Assembly (NCBI GenBank): GCA_963677085.2
Contig: CAXXFH010000004.1
Location: 3,286,001-3,350,000, forward strand
Origin: G963677085 sp963677085
Lineage (GTDB): Bacteria > Planctomycetota > Planctomycetia > Pirellulales > Thermoguttaceae
Direction: 5' to 3'
Length of the DNA: 64,000 nucleotides
Position numbers and translations under genes: made by a program. The notes beneath the pieces are model-generated. The model ran no database searches, was not told where the DNA came from, and saw only the letters and a program-made list of their open reading frames with translations. Positions 14,757 to 24,063 of this stretch are shown here, in pieces. Position 1 is the stretch's first letter. Each line of letters opens with the position of its first letter.

Positions 14757-15626
14757 TCAGTCGTCTTTCCCATTGCGGGGTTCTTGGGGAGGAGTAAACC
14801 GTGCCCCTGAGGGGACACGCATTGCATTGAGTTTCCTGGCGTAGTTGAAGTACGTTGTGCGACCGCCACCCCCGCCGTCCTGAAACGCCTTGACGCGAGC
14901 CGCTTCCGAATGGAGCGTCGGATCAGCCTTGATCCGTGCAACAAGGAGTGCCGGCCCCGACAGGCATCGACTGAGAATCGCTCGCCGCCAGTCCATTTTT
15001 GCTTTCTTCAACTCGGATGCCAGTAGATAGGTTCTGAAGGAATGGTTGGTAACGAGATGGAGATGCTTGGACACGAAGTTGAGGACTTCTTGGTCACGGA
15101 ACCACATCGCCGCTTGTCGATGGATTTCGATCGGGGTTGGATCGAAGACAAGCATGTGGCCGCGGTCTTCCAAGGCCGCAACATCCTCATTCACGGTCGA
15201 CCACCGATTGGCAATGATAGCCACGGGACTCGACGTCAAAAATGTCGCCGGAACGCCTCGTCGCTCCAGGTATTGGGGGTCGGAATACCAGCCCAGCATT
15301 CGAGATGGCTCCGACTGGCACAATTGCTTAAGCAAACGGACTCCGGCAGCGTCTCGATACAGGGCATCGACATCGTCGAGAACAATCGGCTTGTCTCGGT
15401 GCATGAACGCGGCAAAGTAGACCCCGAACGCGGTTGCATTTCCATCGATCCAGGCAGCGTGGCCGTCCATCGCCGTGCGCATGGCGTGGCTCTTTCCCGT
15501 CCCCGCCGGCCCCACGACCATTAGAAAACGGAGATGGCCGGTGGCGAACGCTCGCGTGTAGTTGTTAAGTTCTTGATAACGGTCAACAACGATGGCATTG
15601 CGCGGGATGTGTTTCGGTTCAGCCAT
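14757..15626 (-). CDS. AAA-type ATPase of the recombination module
   Basis: A 289-residue ATPase with Walker A VGPAGTGKS (residues about 38-46) and Walker B PIVLDDVD (about 80-87), then TFLTSSPVAIIANRW, which looks like sensor 1. The architecture resembles TnsC/IstB/ExeA-like ATPases that accompany recombinases, but the C-terminal part is unfamiliar. The start is ATG at 15626; the open frame further upstream overlaps other sequence and is not used. It is the last gene of a minus-strand run after the serine recombinase, two ParB-like genes and the repeat protein, suggesting a joint role in element maintenance or transfer. Confidence 0.8.
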   Translation of the reverse strand: MAEPKHIPRNAIVVDRYQELNNYTRAFATGHLRFLMVVGPAGTGKSHAMRTAMDGHAAWIDGNATAFGVYFAAFMHRDKPIVLDDVDALYRDAAGVRLLKQLCQSEPSRMLGWYSDPQYLERRGVPATFLTSSPVAIIANRWSTVNEDVAALEDRGHMLVFDPTPIEIHRQAAMWFRDQEVLNFVSKHLHLVTNHSFRTYLLASELKKAKMDWRRAILSRCLSGPALLVARIKADPTLHSEAARVKAFQDGGGGGRTTYFNYARKLNAMRVPSGARFTPPQEPRNGKDD

Positions 15627-15740
15627 CGAGCGACCTGTCCGGGGTGAAACACCATGAAAACCTACCGATCGATCCTTCCCGGCCGCCTGACAGGCATCTC
15701 CCGCCGCCATGTGCGGCCGGAAAACCCGTGGACTTTTGGA

Positions 15741-16550
15741 CTAGAATACCTCCCATGGCGGGGCCTTCCTGACCTGTTCCGGGTCAAATCCTGCATCCGC
15801 CAAGGCTTTCGACCAACACCCGAAGCATGTCTGGCCGGCCTTGAATAGCGGACTATCATCGCGGCGGACGGAGTCACCGCGCAGGGGCAGGCCCAGGGCA
15901 TGACGCTGGAGAATGGCCTTCCGCACACGGTCCTTATTCCAGACGCGTTTCTTTCCTTTTTTCACGGTGCCTCGTAAACGCCGCCCCACGTAGTCCGCCG
16001 GTTCCAGTCCGGCCGCCACCAGCGCCGCCGGCCAGGATCCAAATTCCCTGACGGCCGCCGACTTGAGGGTGTGCGGGCGCACAGTAGTGCTCCCCAGGGC
16101 CCTCCCTTGCACAACGCGCAACAGAATTGCCTCGATGATCCGTGCATGGTCCCACTGCGGGTCACGGCAGATCGCGTCAGGATTAATCCCGGCGGCGATC
16201 AGGGCGTTGCACCAGGTTCCGAAGTGCTGACATGCCGCGCGATATAGTCCGCTATCACGTCGATGTACGCTCTTCTGGCGCAACGATCGTCCCCTGGCGC
16301 ACAAATCCCGTAGATGGGCGATAACCTTGGCCTTGTTCCATTGGCGTCGCCGTTCGACGTCGCTAGCCTTAATGCCGGCCGCTTTCAGCGCGTTACGCCA
16401 GGAACCGAAGTGACGATACGCGCCCGAATGAAGCTGACTGGACGCCTGCTGGACCGCCCGGCTATTCAGTGGAAGTCCCTCGCGTTCGCGGCGCACAATA
16501 GCCCGGATCACGGACTCGCGGCTGCGGAATGCTCCAGTCTCCATGTGCAT
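15741..16550 (-). CDS. Protein with four homing-endonuclease-associated (HNH_repeat-like) repeats
   Basis: The 269-residue protein is built from four units of about 64 residues, each ending FGSW-xx-AL-xAAG-(I/L/F) (AYRHFGSWRNALKAAGI, ACQHFGTWCNALIAAGI, AVREFGSWPAALVAAGL, GQTCFGCWSKALADAGF). Each unit begins with a basic helix such as WNKAKVIAHLRDLCARG. This pattern matches the homing-endonuclease-associated repeat, a DNA-binding helical unit usually attached to HNH nucleases. No nuclease motif is present, so it is probably a sequence-specific DNA-binding factor. It starts five bases after the stop of the upstream ParB-like gene, so the two are co-transcribed. Confidence 0.75.
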   Translation of the reverse strand: MHMETGAFRSRESVIRAIVRREREGLPLNSRAVQQASSQLHSGAYRHFGSWRNALKAAGIKASDVERRRQWNKAKVIAHLRDLCARGRSLRQKSVHRRDSGLYRAACQHFGTWCNALIAAGINPDAICRDPQWDHARIIEAILLRVVQGRALGSTTVRPHTLKSAAVREFGSWPAALVAAGLEPADYVGRRLRGTVKKGKKRVWNKDRVRKAILQRHALGLPLRGDSVRRDDSPLFKAGQTCFGCWSKALADAGFDPEQVRKAPPWEVF

Positions 16551-16552
16551 TC

Positions 16553-17389
16553 CTACCCCTCAGCGTTGGCGATGATTTCCTGGAAGGCGGCCAGTATGTC
16601 CGCATACGACTCGCGGAGGTAGGCCACGATGCGCTCATTGTTGACCAGTTGCCGAGCGTAAATCACCAGCTTCAACAGGTTGATGGAGTACTGGCGGTAC
16701 AACGTGGTGTAGAAGTCGTGCTTCTCCTCGGCCTCTGCCAGTTTCTTCAGCAGATCCGATTTTCGCTGCTCATTGCGGGCCCAGGGATTCTTCGTGCCCG
16801 TCCGGTTCTTGGCACGGGCCTGCAACGGCGTCTTGAGGACCAGGCTGCGGACAAACGGCAGAGTGAAATCCTTGTAAGTCTCCATGGCCTTGAGGATTTC
16901 TTCCTGCCGCTTCGGCGTGACGTAGGTCAGCTCTTGGACGCAAGCCCGACTGATTGTCCCGGCGTCGAACGCCGCGGCGACACTTGGATGCAACTGCTTC
17001 AGAAGCGTCGCCTTCAGCCGATGCGCAAGGTGCGTGATACCCAAGGCCGAAGCGATCGTCTTCTCATCGAGTTCCTCAAGAGACTTCTTGATCATACGGC
17101 CCTCTTGAAAGGGCGACACGCGATTCACCATCCGGTTACTGGTGAACGCTTCCTTCTGCGGCGCAAAAATGCAGGGTACGGTCTCCACACCCATTTCGAG
17201 CAAGATCCAGTAGCGCTGGTGTCCGTTGAGAATGATGTAGTAGTCGTTCTCGGGAAAGACCAGAAACGGCTCGATGAGGCCGACCGCAAGAATCCCGGCC
17301 TTGATACGCTCGTATTCCCGCTTGGTAATCTTGCGTTCGAGTCTGGGGCGGAGTAGCACGATGGGGATGTCGCTACCTTGGATGTTCAC
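16553..17389 (-). CDS. ParB/RepB-like protein 1
   Basis: A 278-residue protein with a ParB-type N-terminal fold (PFLVFPENDYYIILNGHQRYWILLEMGVETVPCI; the hallmark is GHQRY instead of the common GxRR). An alpha-helical middle follows with KTIASALGITHLAHRLKATLLKQLHP, then a basic C-terminal region with a coiled-coil-like stretch. A GTG start is preceded by AGGTAGG. It lies 27 nt downstream of a second ParB-like gene. Such paired ParB/RepB-like genes accompany serine recombinases in mobile elements as I recall. Whether it partitions DNA or regulates recombination cannot be told here. Confidence 0.8.
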   Translation of the reverse strand: MNIQGSDIPIVLLRPRLERKITKREYERIKAGILAVGLIEPFLVFPENDYYIILNGHQRYWILLEMGVETVPCIFAPQKEAFTSNRMVNRVSPFQEGRMIKKSLEELDEKTIASALGITHLAHRLKATLLKQLHPSVAAAFDAGTISRACVQELTYVTPKRQEEILKAMETYKDFTLPFVRSLVLKTPLQARAKNRTGTKNPWARNEQRKSDLLKKLAEAEEKHDFYTTLYRQYSINLLKLVIYARQLVNNERIVAYLRESYADILAAFQEIIANAEG

Positions 17390-17416
17390 GATGCCTACCT
17401 TTCCATCATGAGGATA

Positions 17417-18310
17417 TCACGTTTCGTAACCTACTTTTCCGACCAATTCTGGGCGATCGTTGATCTGCTCTTCCTTGACGAGTCCCAGGAAGGCCTCGTC
17501 GTGCCAGAGTGTGTTGATGGCCGTGAGGAGCATCAGGAACCGGTTCTCCTTCGACGCGGCCTCACGAACAAAAGAATCCTTCGCCTTGGTGATATCGGAG
17601 ATGTCCTTCTTGAGCATTGACACGGTCACGTTCGCACGATCCTTCTTTCCGTTACCGTTGGCCTTGGATGCCCGGTCCAGCCTTGCGCCCACGATCCGAC
17701 GGGCGCGTGCGAAGTTCTGACAGTTCACGATCCCCTGGTCAAACGCGTCCATGAGCACGTTCTGGATGTTCGCGTCATCACTTTGGGCGACAAGGATGGC
17801 GAACGAGATGGGGAACACCCCTTGTTCGACTCCCTGAATCAGGCGATCTTCCCCCTTTTCCACGAGGCCAATGTATTGCCGAACGTATTCCGGAGTCCGA
17901 CAACAAAGCTTCCCGATCTGGGCATAGTCCCAATTCTCGTCATGCAACTGCTTCAATTCCCGGGCAAATACCATCGTACGCGGGTTGCTGCGGGCCAGAT
18001 TCTCGATGAGCGACTGAAGATAGGCTTCCTTGCGGGTGCAGGTCACCACTTCGGCCATGATCTCGGTCTTCCCCAGTCGCTGATGGGCGATCAGTCGGCC
18101 CTCGCCGCAGATCAGTTCATACAGGCCCGTCTTTTCGAGAAACTTGTCATTGACGCGGATGGGCATCAACATGCCGTTGTTGTCGATGCTCTGCACATTC
18201 AGTTGGAACTGCTCTTCGTTCCGGATGCGAGGGTTGATGACTTTGATCTTCTCAATGAGGATCATCAAGTGCCGGCGGTCTTTCATGGGCAGGATATCGG
18301 GGATTTCCAT
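17417..18310 (-). CDS. ParB/RepB-like protein 2
   Basis: From ATG 18310 (GAGAGG box upstream) the protein is 297 residues. It has the classic ParB nuclease-fold signature YELICGEGRLIAHQRLGKTEIMAEVV, the NLARSNPRTMVFARELKQL box and a helix-turn-helix (DYAQIGKLCCRTPEYVRQYIGLVEKGE). A basic linker (RASKANGNGKKDRANV) precedes the C-terminal helical segment. It is 10 nt from the serine recombinase stop, so they form one transcript. It differs from ParB-like protein 1 in keeping the canonical GEGR motif, so the pair are diverged paralogues rather than a recent duplication. Confidence 0.85.
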   Translation of the reverse strand: MEIPDILPMKDRRHLMILIEKIKVINPRIRNEEQFQLNVQSIDNNGMLMPIRVNDKFLEKTGLYELICGEGRLIAHQRLGKTEIMAEVVTCTRKEAYLQSLIENLARSNPRTMVFARELKQLHDENWDYAQIGKLCCRTPEYVRQYIGLVEKGEDRLIQGVEQGVFPISFAILVAQSDDANIQNVLMDAFDQGIVNCQNFARARRIVGARLDRASKANGNGKKDRANVTVSMLKKDISDITKAKDSFVREAASKENRFLMLLTAINTLWHDEAFLGLVKEEQINDRPELVGKVGYET

Positions 18311-18320
18311 AGGCGTCCTC

Positions 18321-19817
18321 TCACAAGAGCAATTGCCCGAGAATGTCCAGCCCGTTGTGGCCGTACATTTCCAGGCGGGAATTCGACGTGCTGAACAAGC
18401 GGATCCAGTGATCCGGCACCAATAGTCGGGGCAGGGCCAAGTAGCCAAGAATTCGCGGTTGGGCGCCATCGGACAGCGGAACTCCGAGCGTGATGTCGAC
18501 GACTTCCCGCCGGTCCGGCCGAAAGAACCAATAGTGTGCGAAACCATACGGCATCGGCACGGATGGCTGCACCAACACCGTCAGCTTCTCGTCGATCACC
18601 AGAAAGTCTTCGTAAACGACCACCTGGTTGACCAGGGCCTCGATGCGCTCGCTGACTTGGCTGCCAGCCGCCGAACGCGCCTCGTGGAACAGTTGTTGGA
18701 ATGCCGCATCCATCGATCCGAAATGCTTCAAGTACGTTGAGGGCGATGGCATGTCTGCAGCGGATCGAACCAAAGACGACCGGACAACGCGGTGCATCTT
18801 GAACAGCGAGTCCAGTTTCTCCAGCATGTACTCCGGCGTGTAGAAGCGGGCACGCTCGGCGAAGATCCCCTGCGTCTTCGCAAAGACCCTCGGATCGATC
18901 AATGGCTCGAAGGATTCCGGCGTCCTGATCCACTGGTCCTTGGGATTCCGCCGCGAAGGCGTCTTGAGTTTTTGCGTCGTGCGGTTGTAGATCATCGTCC
19001 CTGCATAGCGTTCATCCGTGAGGATGTCGCGGACTTTGGCAGCGTCCCAAGTGCCTCCGCCTGGCGACGGAATGCCGTCGCGGTTGAGCCCCTCGGCAAT
19101 GGCCTGTTCGTGCCGGCCCTCCTCAGCAAATTCGTGGAAGAGACGACGGACGACGGCCACTTCCCGATCGTCGCCTGGCGCCAAGGTGACACGCTGGTTT
19201 TGAATGCTCTTGCGCTCCCCAGGCTGGAGGATCTGCACGGGTTGACGGGCCTCGTTGAGCAGCAGGCGGCGGAAACCATAGCGCGGCTTCCCGCCGGCCC
19301 AGTATCCCTGCTGGGCGATCTTCACGCAGCCGCGAAACACCTTGTCGCTGAGTTCACGGCTATATTCGGCGGCCCGCAGCCTCTCGAACTGAATGTAGAC
19401 CGGATACAGCGGATCATCCTCCCGAGGCATGCCGATCTTGGTGTAAATCACCTCTTTGCCGTATTTCCGGCACTCGGCGCTGTATTGTGCGGAGAGGTCA
19501 AGATCCTGGAATCGCCCCCAGCGGCTGACATCCAAGCAGAGAATGTACTTGAAGTCGTTGCGCTTCTTGACCCAGTTTTCCATCATGTCCTGGAAGCCTG
19601 GCCGCCCTTCGGCCGTCAAACCGGACTTGCCGGGGTCCATGAACTCGTGGATAATCTCTCCACCCCGGGTTTCTGCCCAAGGGCGCACCTGGTCTTGCTG
19701 AATCGCGATCGAGTTTTCCTGACGGTCCTGGGCCGAATGGCGGTAATATGCGACTGCGCGCCAGGCGACTTTGGGTTGTTGAGGAGTTGTGTCGCGACGT
19801 TCCCACCAGTTTTTCAT
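18321..19817 (-). CDS. Large serine recombinase
   Basis: The 498-residue protein starts with a resolvase domain: VAYYRHSAQDRQENSIAIQQ contains the nucleophilic serine (about residue 28) and the adjacent Arg/Asp. ILCLDVSRWGRF follows, and the SRELSDKVFRG segment matches the E-helix. A recombinase domain follows (GKPRYGFRRLL...EGLNRDGIPSPGGGTWDAAKVRDILTDERYAGTMIYN). The C-terminal region lacks the usual clear zinc-ribbon cysteines. ATG 19817 is preferred over a GTG at 19886. It is the first gene of the five-gene module and is its probable integration/excision enzyme. Confidence 0.92.
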   Translation of the reverse strand: MKNWWERRDTTPQQPKVAWRAVAYYRHSAQDRQENSIAIQQDQVRPWAETRGGEIIHEFMDPGKSGLTAEGRPGFQDMMENWVKKRNDFKYILCLDVSRWGRFQDLDLSAQYSAECRKYGKEVIYTKIGMPREDDPLYPVYIQFERLRAAEYSRELSDKVFRGCVKIAQQGYWAGGKPRYGFRRLLLNEARQPVQILQPGERKSIQNQRVTLAPGDDREVAVVRRLFHEFAEEGRHEQAIAEGLNRDGIPSPGGGTWDAAKVRDILTDERYAGTMIYNRTTQKLKTPSRRNPKDQWIRTPESFEPLIDPRVFAKTQGIFAERARFYTPEYMLEKLDSLFKMHRVVRSSLVRSAADMPSPSTYLKHFGSMDAAFQQLFHEARSAAGSQVSERIEALVNQVVVYEDFLVIDEKLTVLVQPSVPMPYGFAHYWFFRPDRREVVDITLGVPLSDGAQPRILGYLALPRLLVPDHWIRLFSTSNSRLEMYGHNGLDILGQLLL

Positions 19818-19971
19818 TTTTTTGCACCCATTGAGAGTTTCGTGGCTAGGCGTCGGCTTTGGCCAAGCCCTGCAATCGTGATTCACGGGTTCGCAGGACG
19901 GCCATACAGTCCATTGTTGCTTGGACGCGTGTGAAGACGTGGTAGGATGGGGTGTGATTTCGTGGTGGTTC

Positions 19972-20460
19972 TCAAACAGAGCGATCTAGGACCAAGCCGT
20001 AGCAGTTACGCCGGCGGCCGTCGATTGCCGCAGCCAAGTCCGCCATCCCTGCCTGTCGCAGCTTCTGCTTCAACGTTTTGACGACGCTTCGAATCGCCTC
20101 CTTGGTGACATGACATTGCCAAACCTCGTTTAGCAGGAGGTCATGAGAGAGGAACTGATTGGGACGGCGTGCCAGCCGTGCAAAAAGCTTGAAGGGCAGA
20201 GTATCTCCCAAGAAACACGTCTTGCCTTTCCAACGAATAGCGAGGGTGTCTGCGTCAGCGATTGGGATCCGGGGTGCGGATGGGTCGAGTGCTGATTCGT
20301 TAACGGCCAACGGATTTGTTGTGCCAATCCCCGCGTCCAAACCCATATCCTCACCAATCTCGGAGACGAGTTCGTGCAAGATGATGGTGGCCTCAAGGTG
20401 GATGGCCGCGAGTCGCCTCAATCCCTGAAGAATCGGATCTACGTGCTTCAACTGGTACAT
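19972..20460 (-). CDS. Winged-helix (OmpR-type) DNA-binding protein
   Basis: The last 90 residues (LAIRWKGKTCFLGDTLPFKLFARLARRPNQFLSHDLLLNEVW...SVVKTLKQKLRQ...YGLVLD) form a response-regulator-type C-terminal winged helix without a receiver domain. The preceding 70 residues are helical and probably oligomerise. ATG 20460 follows AAGGACAG at a good distance; a TTG at 20598 would add 46 residues that look non-coding. It lies upstream of the recombinase module on the same strand and may regulate it. Confidence 0.75.
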   Translation of the reverse strand: MYQLKHVDPILQGLRRLAAIHLEATIILHELVSEIGEDMGLDAGIGTTNPLAVNESALDPSAPRIPIADADTLAIRWKGKTCFLGDTLPFKLFARLARRPNQFLSHDLLLNEVWQCHVTKEAIRSVVKTLKQKLRQAGMADLAAAIDGRRRNCYGLVLDRSV

Positions 20461-20758
20461 GGATGGCTGTCCTTTGCGCGTGGTGCGCATTTCTGAGACA
20501 GCCATGCCCGGGAGAGGACCATCGCCACCGAAAGAAACGGCCGTCTGGATGGAGGGTGCGTCCAGTGGCGCCGGATACACGGATCGCGGATTCTCCAAGT
20601 AGGCTTATCGCAATACAGTGAGCCTGCTGGAATTATGGGATGCTCTCCAGTGAGCTGCCGTCGGGCTCCCCAGCCTTGCCTTTTCCTCCCGAAGCGGTCT
20701 AATAGGAAGCGTCGAGCAAGGGAGAGCCCCAGGGCTGGTAGCGCGAAGGGTGCTGGGT

Positions 20759-22231
20759 ATGAACCTACGGGAACTCAAGGCGATCGTAGCCAGGGGTGAG
20801 TCTGATCGGGCCGAGTTCAAGCGAACCACCGGCCAGCGGACGGAAGCCGCAAAGACCGTCTGCGCGATGGCAAACGCTTTGGGAGGCTTCGTGCTCTTTG
20901 GAGTCACCAACAAGGGCGAAATTGTTGGCCAGCAGGTCGCCACGACTACGCTTGAGGGCGTGGCCAACGAACTGCGCCGCATAGAGCCACCGATCTTCCC
21001 CGATATCGAGACTGTAGCGTTGAAAGGCGGTAACACCGTCATCGCCTTGCGCGTCCCCGGCGGCGGAGGCCCGTACACGTACGACGGCCGGCCGTATCAG
21101 CGGCATGGCCCAACTACCCGCGTGATGCCGCGTAGTGTCTACGAACAGCGGGTCATGGAGAAGGTTCACGCGTCCAGTCGCTGGGAGAACCAACCGGTTC
21201 CCGACGATGTGTCGATTGCGGACCTGGACGAGGATGAGATCCAACTCACCGTGGACAACGCTGTGGACCTCGGGCGGCTCGAACCACTCAAACGGCGAAC
21301 CACGAAGGCCATCCTTACCGGCCTGGGGCTGATCGTCGAGGGCAAACTGCTTAACGCAGCCGTAGCCTTGTATGGAAAGAGCCAACGGCTGCAATCCCTC
21401 TACCCGCAGTGCTCCGTCCGCTTAGCCCGGTTTCGCGGTACGGACCGGCTGGGCGATTTTATTGACAACCGGCAGTACTGGGGCCATGCCTTTGCCTTGC
21501 TCCGCCGCGCAGAAACGTTCCTGTTGGACCACGTTCCCATTGCGGGCCGGGTGGTATCGGGCCAGATGAAGCGCCAGGATCGCCCGCTATATCCGCCACG
21601 GGCGACCCGTGAAGCGGTTGCTAACGCCCTTTGCCACCGCGATTACACCATCCCCGGCGGCGCGGTCAGCATGGCCATGTACGACGACCGCCTGGAGATC
21701 ATCAACACCGGCACGCTGCACTTCGACATCACGCCGGAAATGCTGACCCAACCGCACCAATCGAAGCCCTGGAATCCGATCATCGCCGGGGTGTTTTACC
21801 GGGTCGGCATCATCGAACAGTGGGGTACCGGCACGCTCAAGGTAATCGACTGGTGCCGGGACAACGCCAATCCGGTCCCGATTTGGGAAGAACAGAGCGG
21901 CTCGGTCGTGGTTACCTTCCGCCCGGCGCCAGGGTTCGCTAAGGAAGCCACCGCGCAAGATACCGCGCAAGTCACCGCGCAAGATACCGCGCAAGTCACC
22001 GAGGAAGTCGCCCGGCTCTTGCCACTTTGCGTGACGCCACAATCACGCGACGACTTGATGCGGCAACTTGGGCTTGGCCATCGGGAGCACTTCCGTAAGG
22101 CGTACCTGGTACCGGCCTTGGAATCGGGGCTGCTGCAACGGACCATTCCTGAGAGGCCGCAGAGCAGCAAGCAGCGTTATCGACTGACGGAAGAGGGGCA
22201 GGAATGGCTGCGGCAGCACAACCCTCCATAG
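20759..22231 (+). CDS. AlbA_2/Schlafen-type ATP-binding protein
   Basis: The N-terminus (LKAIVARGESDRAEFKRTTG...AMANALGGFVLFGVTNKGEIVGQ) is the AlbA_2/Schlafen domain. The middle (ATREAVANALCHRDYTIPGG...YDDRLEIINTGTL) is a GHKL-type ATPase-like module, the usual pair in the RecG-related transcriptional-regulator family. A C-terminal winged helix (LLPLCVTPQSRDDLMRQLGLGHREHFRKAYLVPAL) completes the family's normal length of about 490 residues. A linker near residues 398-416 contains a 24-nt tandem repeat (TAQDTAQV twice). ATG 20759 follows GAAGGG. Such proteins are frequent in accessory and defence islands; the exact role is unknown. Confidence 0.85.
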   Translation: MNLRELKAIVARGESDRAEFKRTTGQRTEAAKTVCAMANALGGFVLFGVTNKGEIVGQQVATTTLEGVANELRRIEPPIFPDIETVALKGGNTVIALRVPGGGGPYTYDGRPYQRHGPTTRVMPRSVYEQRVMEKVHASSRWENQPVPDDVSIADLDEDEIQLTVDNAVDLGRLEPLKRRTTKAILTGLGLIVEGKLLNAAVALYGKSQRLQSLYPQCSVRLARFRGTDRLGDFIDNRQYWGHAFALLRRAETFLLDHVPIAGRVVSGQMKRQDRPLYPPRATREAVANALCHRDYTIPGGAVSMAMYDDRLEIINTGTLHFDITPEMLTQPHQSKPWNPIIAGVFYRVGIIEQWGTGTLKVIDWCRDNANPVPIWEEQSGSVVVTFRPAPGFAKEATAQDTAQVTAQDTAQVTEEVARLLPLCVTPQSRDDLMRQLGLGHREHFRKAYLVPALESGLLQRTIPERPQSSKQRYRLTEEGQEWLRQHNPP

Positions 22232-22466
22232 AGCGTGGCGTTGCACCAAATCGGTGCCAAAGCCTTCCCATTCGGCGCTGGTGTTTCGCAACCTTCCGGA
22301 AGCCCACCCGCGAAGAGAGCATGTTCACGGGCAAATTCTCAAGTAGTCCCGTCCGAGAAGTGTCCGAGAACTGGTGGTACACCACCGTATTTCGTGTAAA
22401 ATGTGGAAAGTGGGGTGACCGAAAGCCCCTTCGCATCCTTTACGCAAACCTCTTTCACAAAAGCAT

Positions 22467-24062
22467 TTAAGTCGATTCCCTCCCGCGGATTCTGACAGCA
22501 ACCCGATGGCCTCCGGAGCCGAAGGTTACAGGTTCGAATCCTGTCGGGGATACTTTTTCTTTTGCCCCTTTCGCACCCCTGCAAATCGATGCAGCGTGGT
22601 GCGGTTCGGTGCGTAACGTCCTACGGCGTTTTGCTTTCGGGCGATCCACGTCATCGCCCTCCTCTTCGCGGCTCTCGGTGCAATTCGGTGCAACCTGTGA
22701 CGTGCCCGATGCGAGCCGTATGGCACCATTTTTGGCACCTCTTGGCACCACTGTTGGCACCTTTCTTGGCGGATGTTGTGGCCCATCAGTCCCAGTCTGG
22801 GCCATGAAGGCCGGCGCTTTTTGGGGCTTCGGTACGGGCGGAGCCGGTAGCGATTCGATCGCCGCCGTTCGATCGTGGACCCCCACATGGGTGTAGACGC
22901 CAAGCGTCAGTCGCACGTCGCTATGCCGGGCGAGCGTCTGCGCCATCTTGGGCGAAAGGCCGGCCCGCTCCAGGCTCGTGATGAACAGGTGCCGGTTGGA
23001 GTGGAAATCGGCGAACAGCCCGTCGCTGTCGCAGTACTCGAGGAAGTCCGACTGTTCCCGCCGCTTCCGCTCCTCGACGCTTATCTCATCCGCTTCGGCC
23101 AGCCACAATTGTCGAGCCCGAGCCAGGTCGCACTGCATCATCCGATGGGTTTTTCGTTCCTTACCGCCGGGCGCCTTGCCCGACACGGGAAACAGCGGCT
23201 CGTCATGCTTCAACGATCCTTTCAATGCCAGCCACTTCTTCAAAAGCGCTGCGACCTTCGGATGCAGAATCTGCGTGTCCTGTCGTTTGCGTTTGCTGAA
23301 ACAAGCGTCGACCGTCGCTGTTGGGGGATCGTCGTCGAGCCGGAGCGACCGAAGAGTCAAGCTGCCGATCTCTCCCTTTCGAAATCCGGTCCACGCGGCC
23401 AGTATATACATCATGGCCCGGTCCGGGCCCGCGATGCTCTCGATCGTTGAACCTGTGCGTGCCGCTTCCACGAGGTGCGAGAACTCGTCGGCCGACAACG
23501 CCCGACGGTCGTGCCGACGATCGACCCGGACGTTCATCCGCGACAAATGCTCCAGCACATTCTCCGGCGAGCGCCGGTCGCGAACCAACCAGCGAGTAAA
23601 CTGCTTCGCTGATTTCAGGTAGTGATTGCACGTTTGGGCACTTCGGCCTTCACGCTTCAAGTCGCCCAGATAGGATTGCACATCGCCGGCGGAGATGTCG
23701 CGGATGGTTTTCCATTTACTCTTCTTGGCAATCTTCTCGACTTGCGACTTGGCGGTGTAGATCTGCTTCTCGGTCACGCCCTTGTTGGTCAGATACCGTT
23801 CGAAGGCGCCGATGTGTACGTCAAGCGGGGTTTTGAGGTGGTCCTCAAACGGGTCGAGTCGGCCGGCACGCTCAAGTTCTACGCGACGGACCAGTTCATT
23901 GAGCATCGCCTGGGCCGCCGTCTTGTCGTTGGCCAGCGGGACACGGCGGTCTCGGCCCAAGGCGTCGCGGTAGCGGCCCCACCATTTTCTCGACTTCTGC
24001 TTGACCTTCGTCCCCGTCTTCGGGTCGGTCACTACGATCGGTTTTTTGTACAAGCTTGCCAC
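22467..24062 (-). CDS. Tyrosine recombinase (phage-type integrase)
   Basis: The 531-residue protein has an N-terminal SAM-like core-binding domain (THYTAKS...VQSYLGDLKREGRSAQTCNHYLKSAKQFTRW begins near residue 100). The catalytic domain carries Arg in AAWTGFRKGEIGSL, a Lys region at SKRKRQDTQILHP, HSNRHLFITSLERAGL, HSDVRLTLGVYTHV and the tyrosine in that last segment. It starts with GTG two bases from the end of the PLD-like gene. The C-terminal tail TGFEPVTFGSG is a translation of an embedded tRNA fragment, showing that the coding region runs into the attachment site. It is not the integron-integrase type. Confidence 0.92.
   Translation of the reverse strand: MASLYKKPIVVTDPKTGTKVKQKSRKWWGRYRDALGRDRRVPLANDKTAAQAMLNELVRRVELERAGRLDPFEDHLKTPLDVHIGAFERYLTNKGVTEKQIYTAKSQVEKIAKKSKWKTIRDISAGDVQSYLGDLKREGRSAQTCNHYLKSAKQFTRWLVRDRRSPENVLEHLSRMNVRVDRRHDRRALSADEFSHLVEAARTGSTIESIAGPDRAMMYILAAWTGFRKGEIGSLTLRSLRLDDDPPTATVDACFSKRKRQDTQILHPKVAALLKKWLALKGSLKHDEPLFPVSGKAPGGKERKTHRMMQCDLARARQLWLAEADEISVEERKRREQSDFLEYCDSDGLFADFHSNRHLFITSLERAGLSPKMAQTLARHSDVRLTLGVYTHVGVHDRTAAIESLPAPPVPKPQKAPAFMAQTGTDGPQHPPRKVPTVVPRGAKNGAIRLASGTSQVAPNCTESREEEGDDVDRPKAKRRRTLRTEPHHAASICRGAKGAKEKVSPTGFEPVTFGSGGHRVAVRIRGREST
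22508..22556 (+). pseudogene. 3' half of a tRNA-Arg(CCG) gene, probable attachment site
   Basis: On the plus strand an anticodon-loop-like CTCCGGA (CCG triplet), a T arm ACAGG TTCGAAT CCTGT and a 3' acceptor CGGGGAT with A73 are visible. The upstream bases do not form a D arm or a good 5' acceptor. The fragment overlaps the integrase C-terminus, the usual position of an integration core. Confidence 0.65.
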
Positions 24063-24063
24063 G

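Noticed and set aside
18792..19934. A 380-codon plus-strand frame
   Set aside because: It lies entirely antisense to the serine recombinase, whose motifs are clear, and has no recognisable domain.
22467..24062. The tyrosine recombinase as the integron integrase of the cassette array
   Set aside because: It is about 200 residues longer than IntI proteins, has a tRNA-type attachment site in its C-terminus, and lies at the wrong end of the array for the gene orientation.
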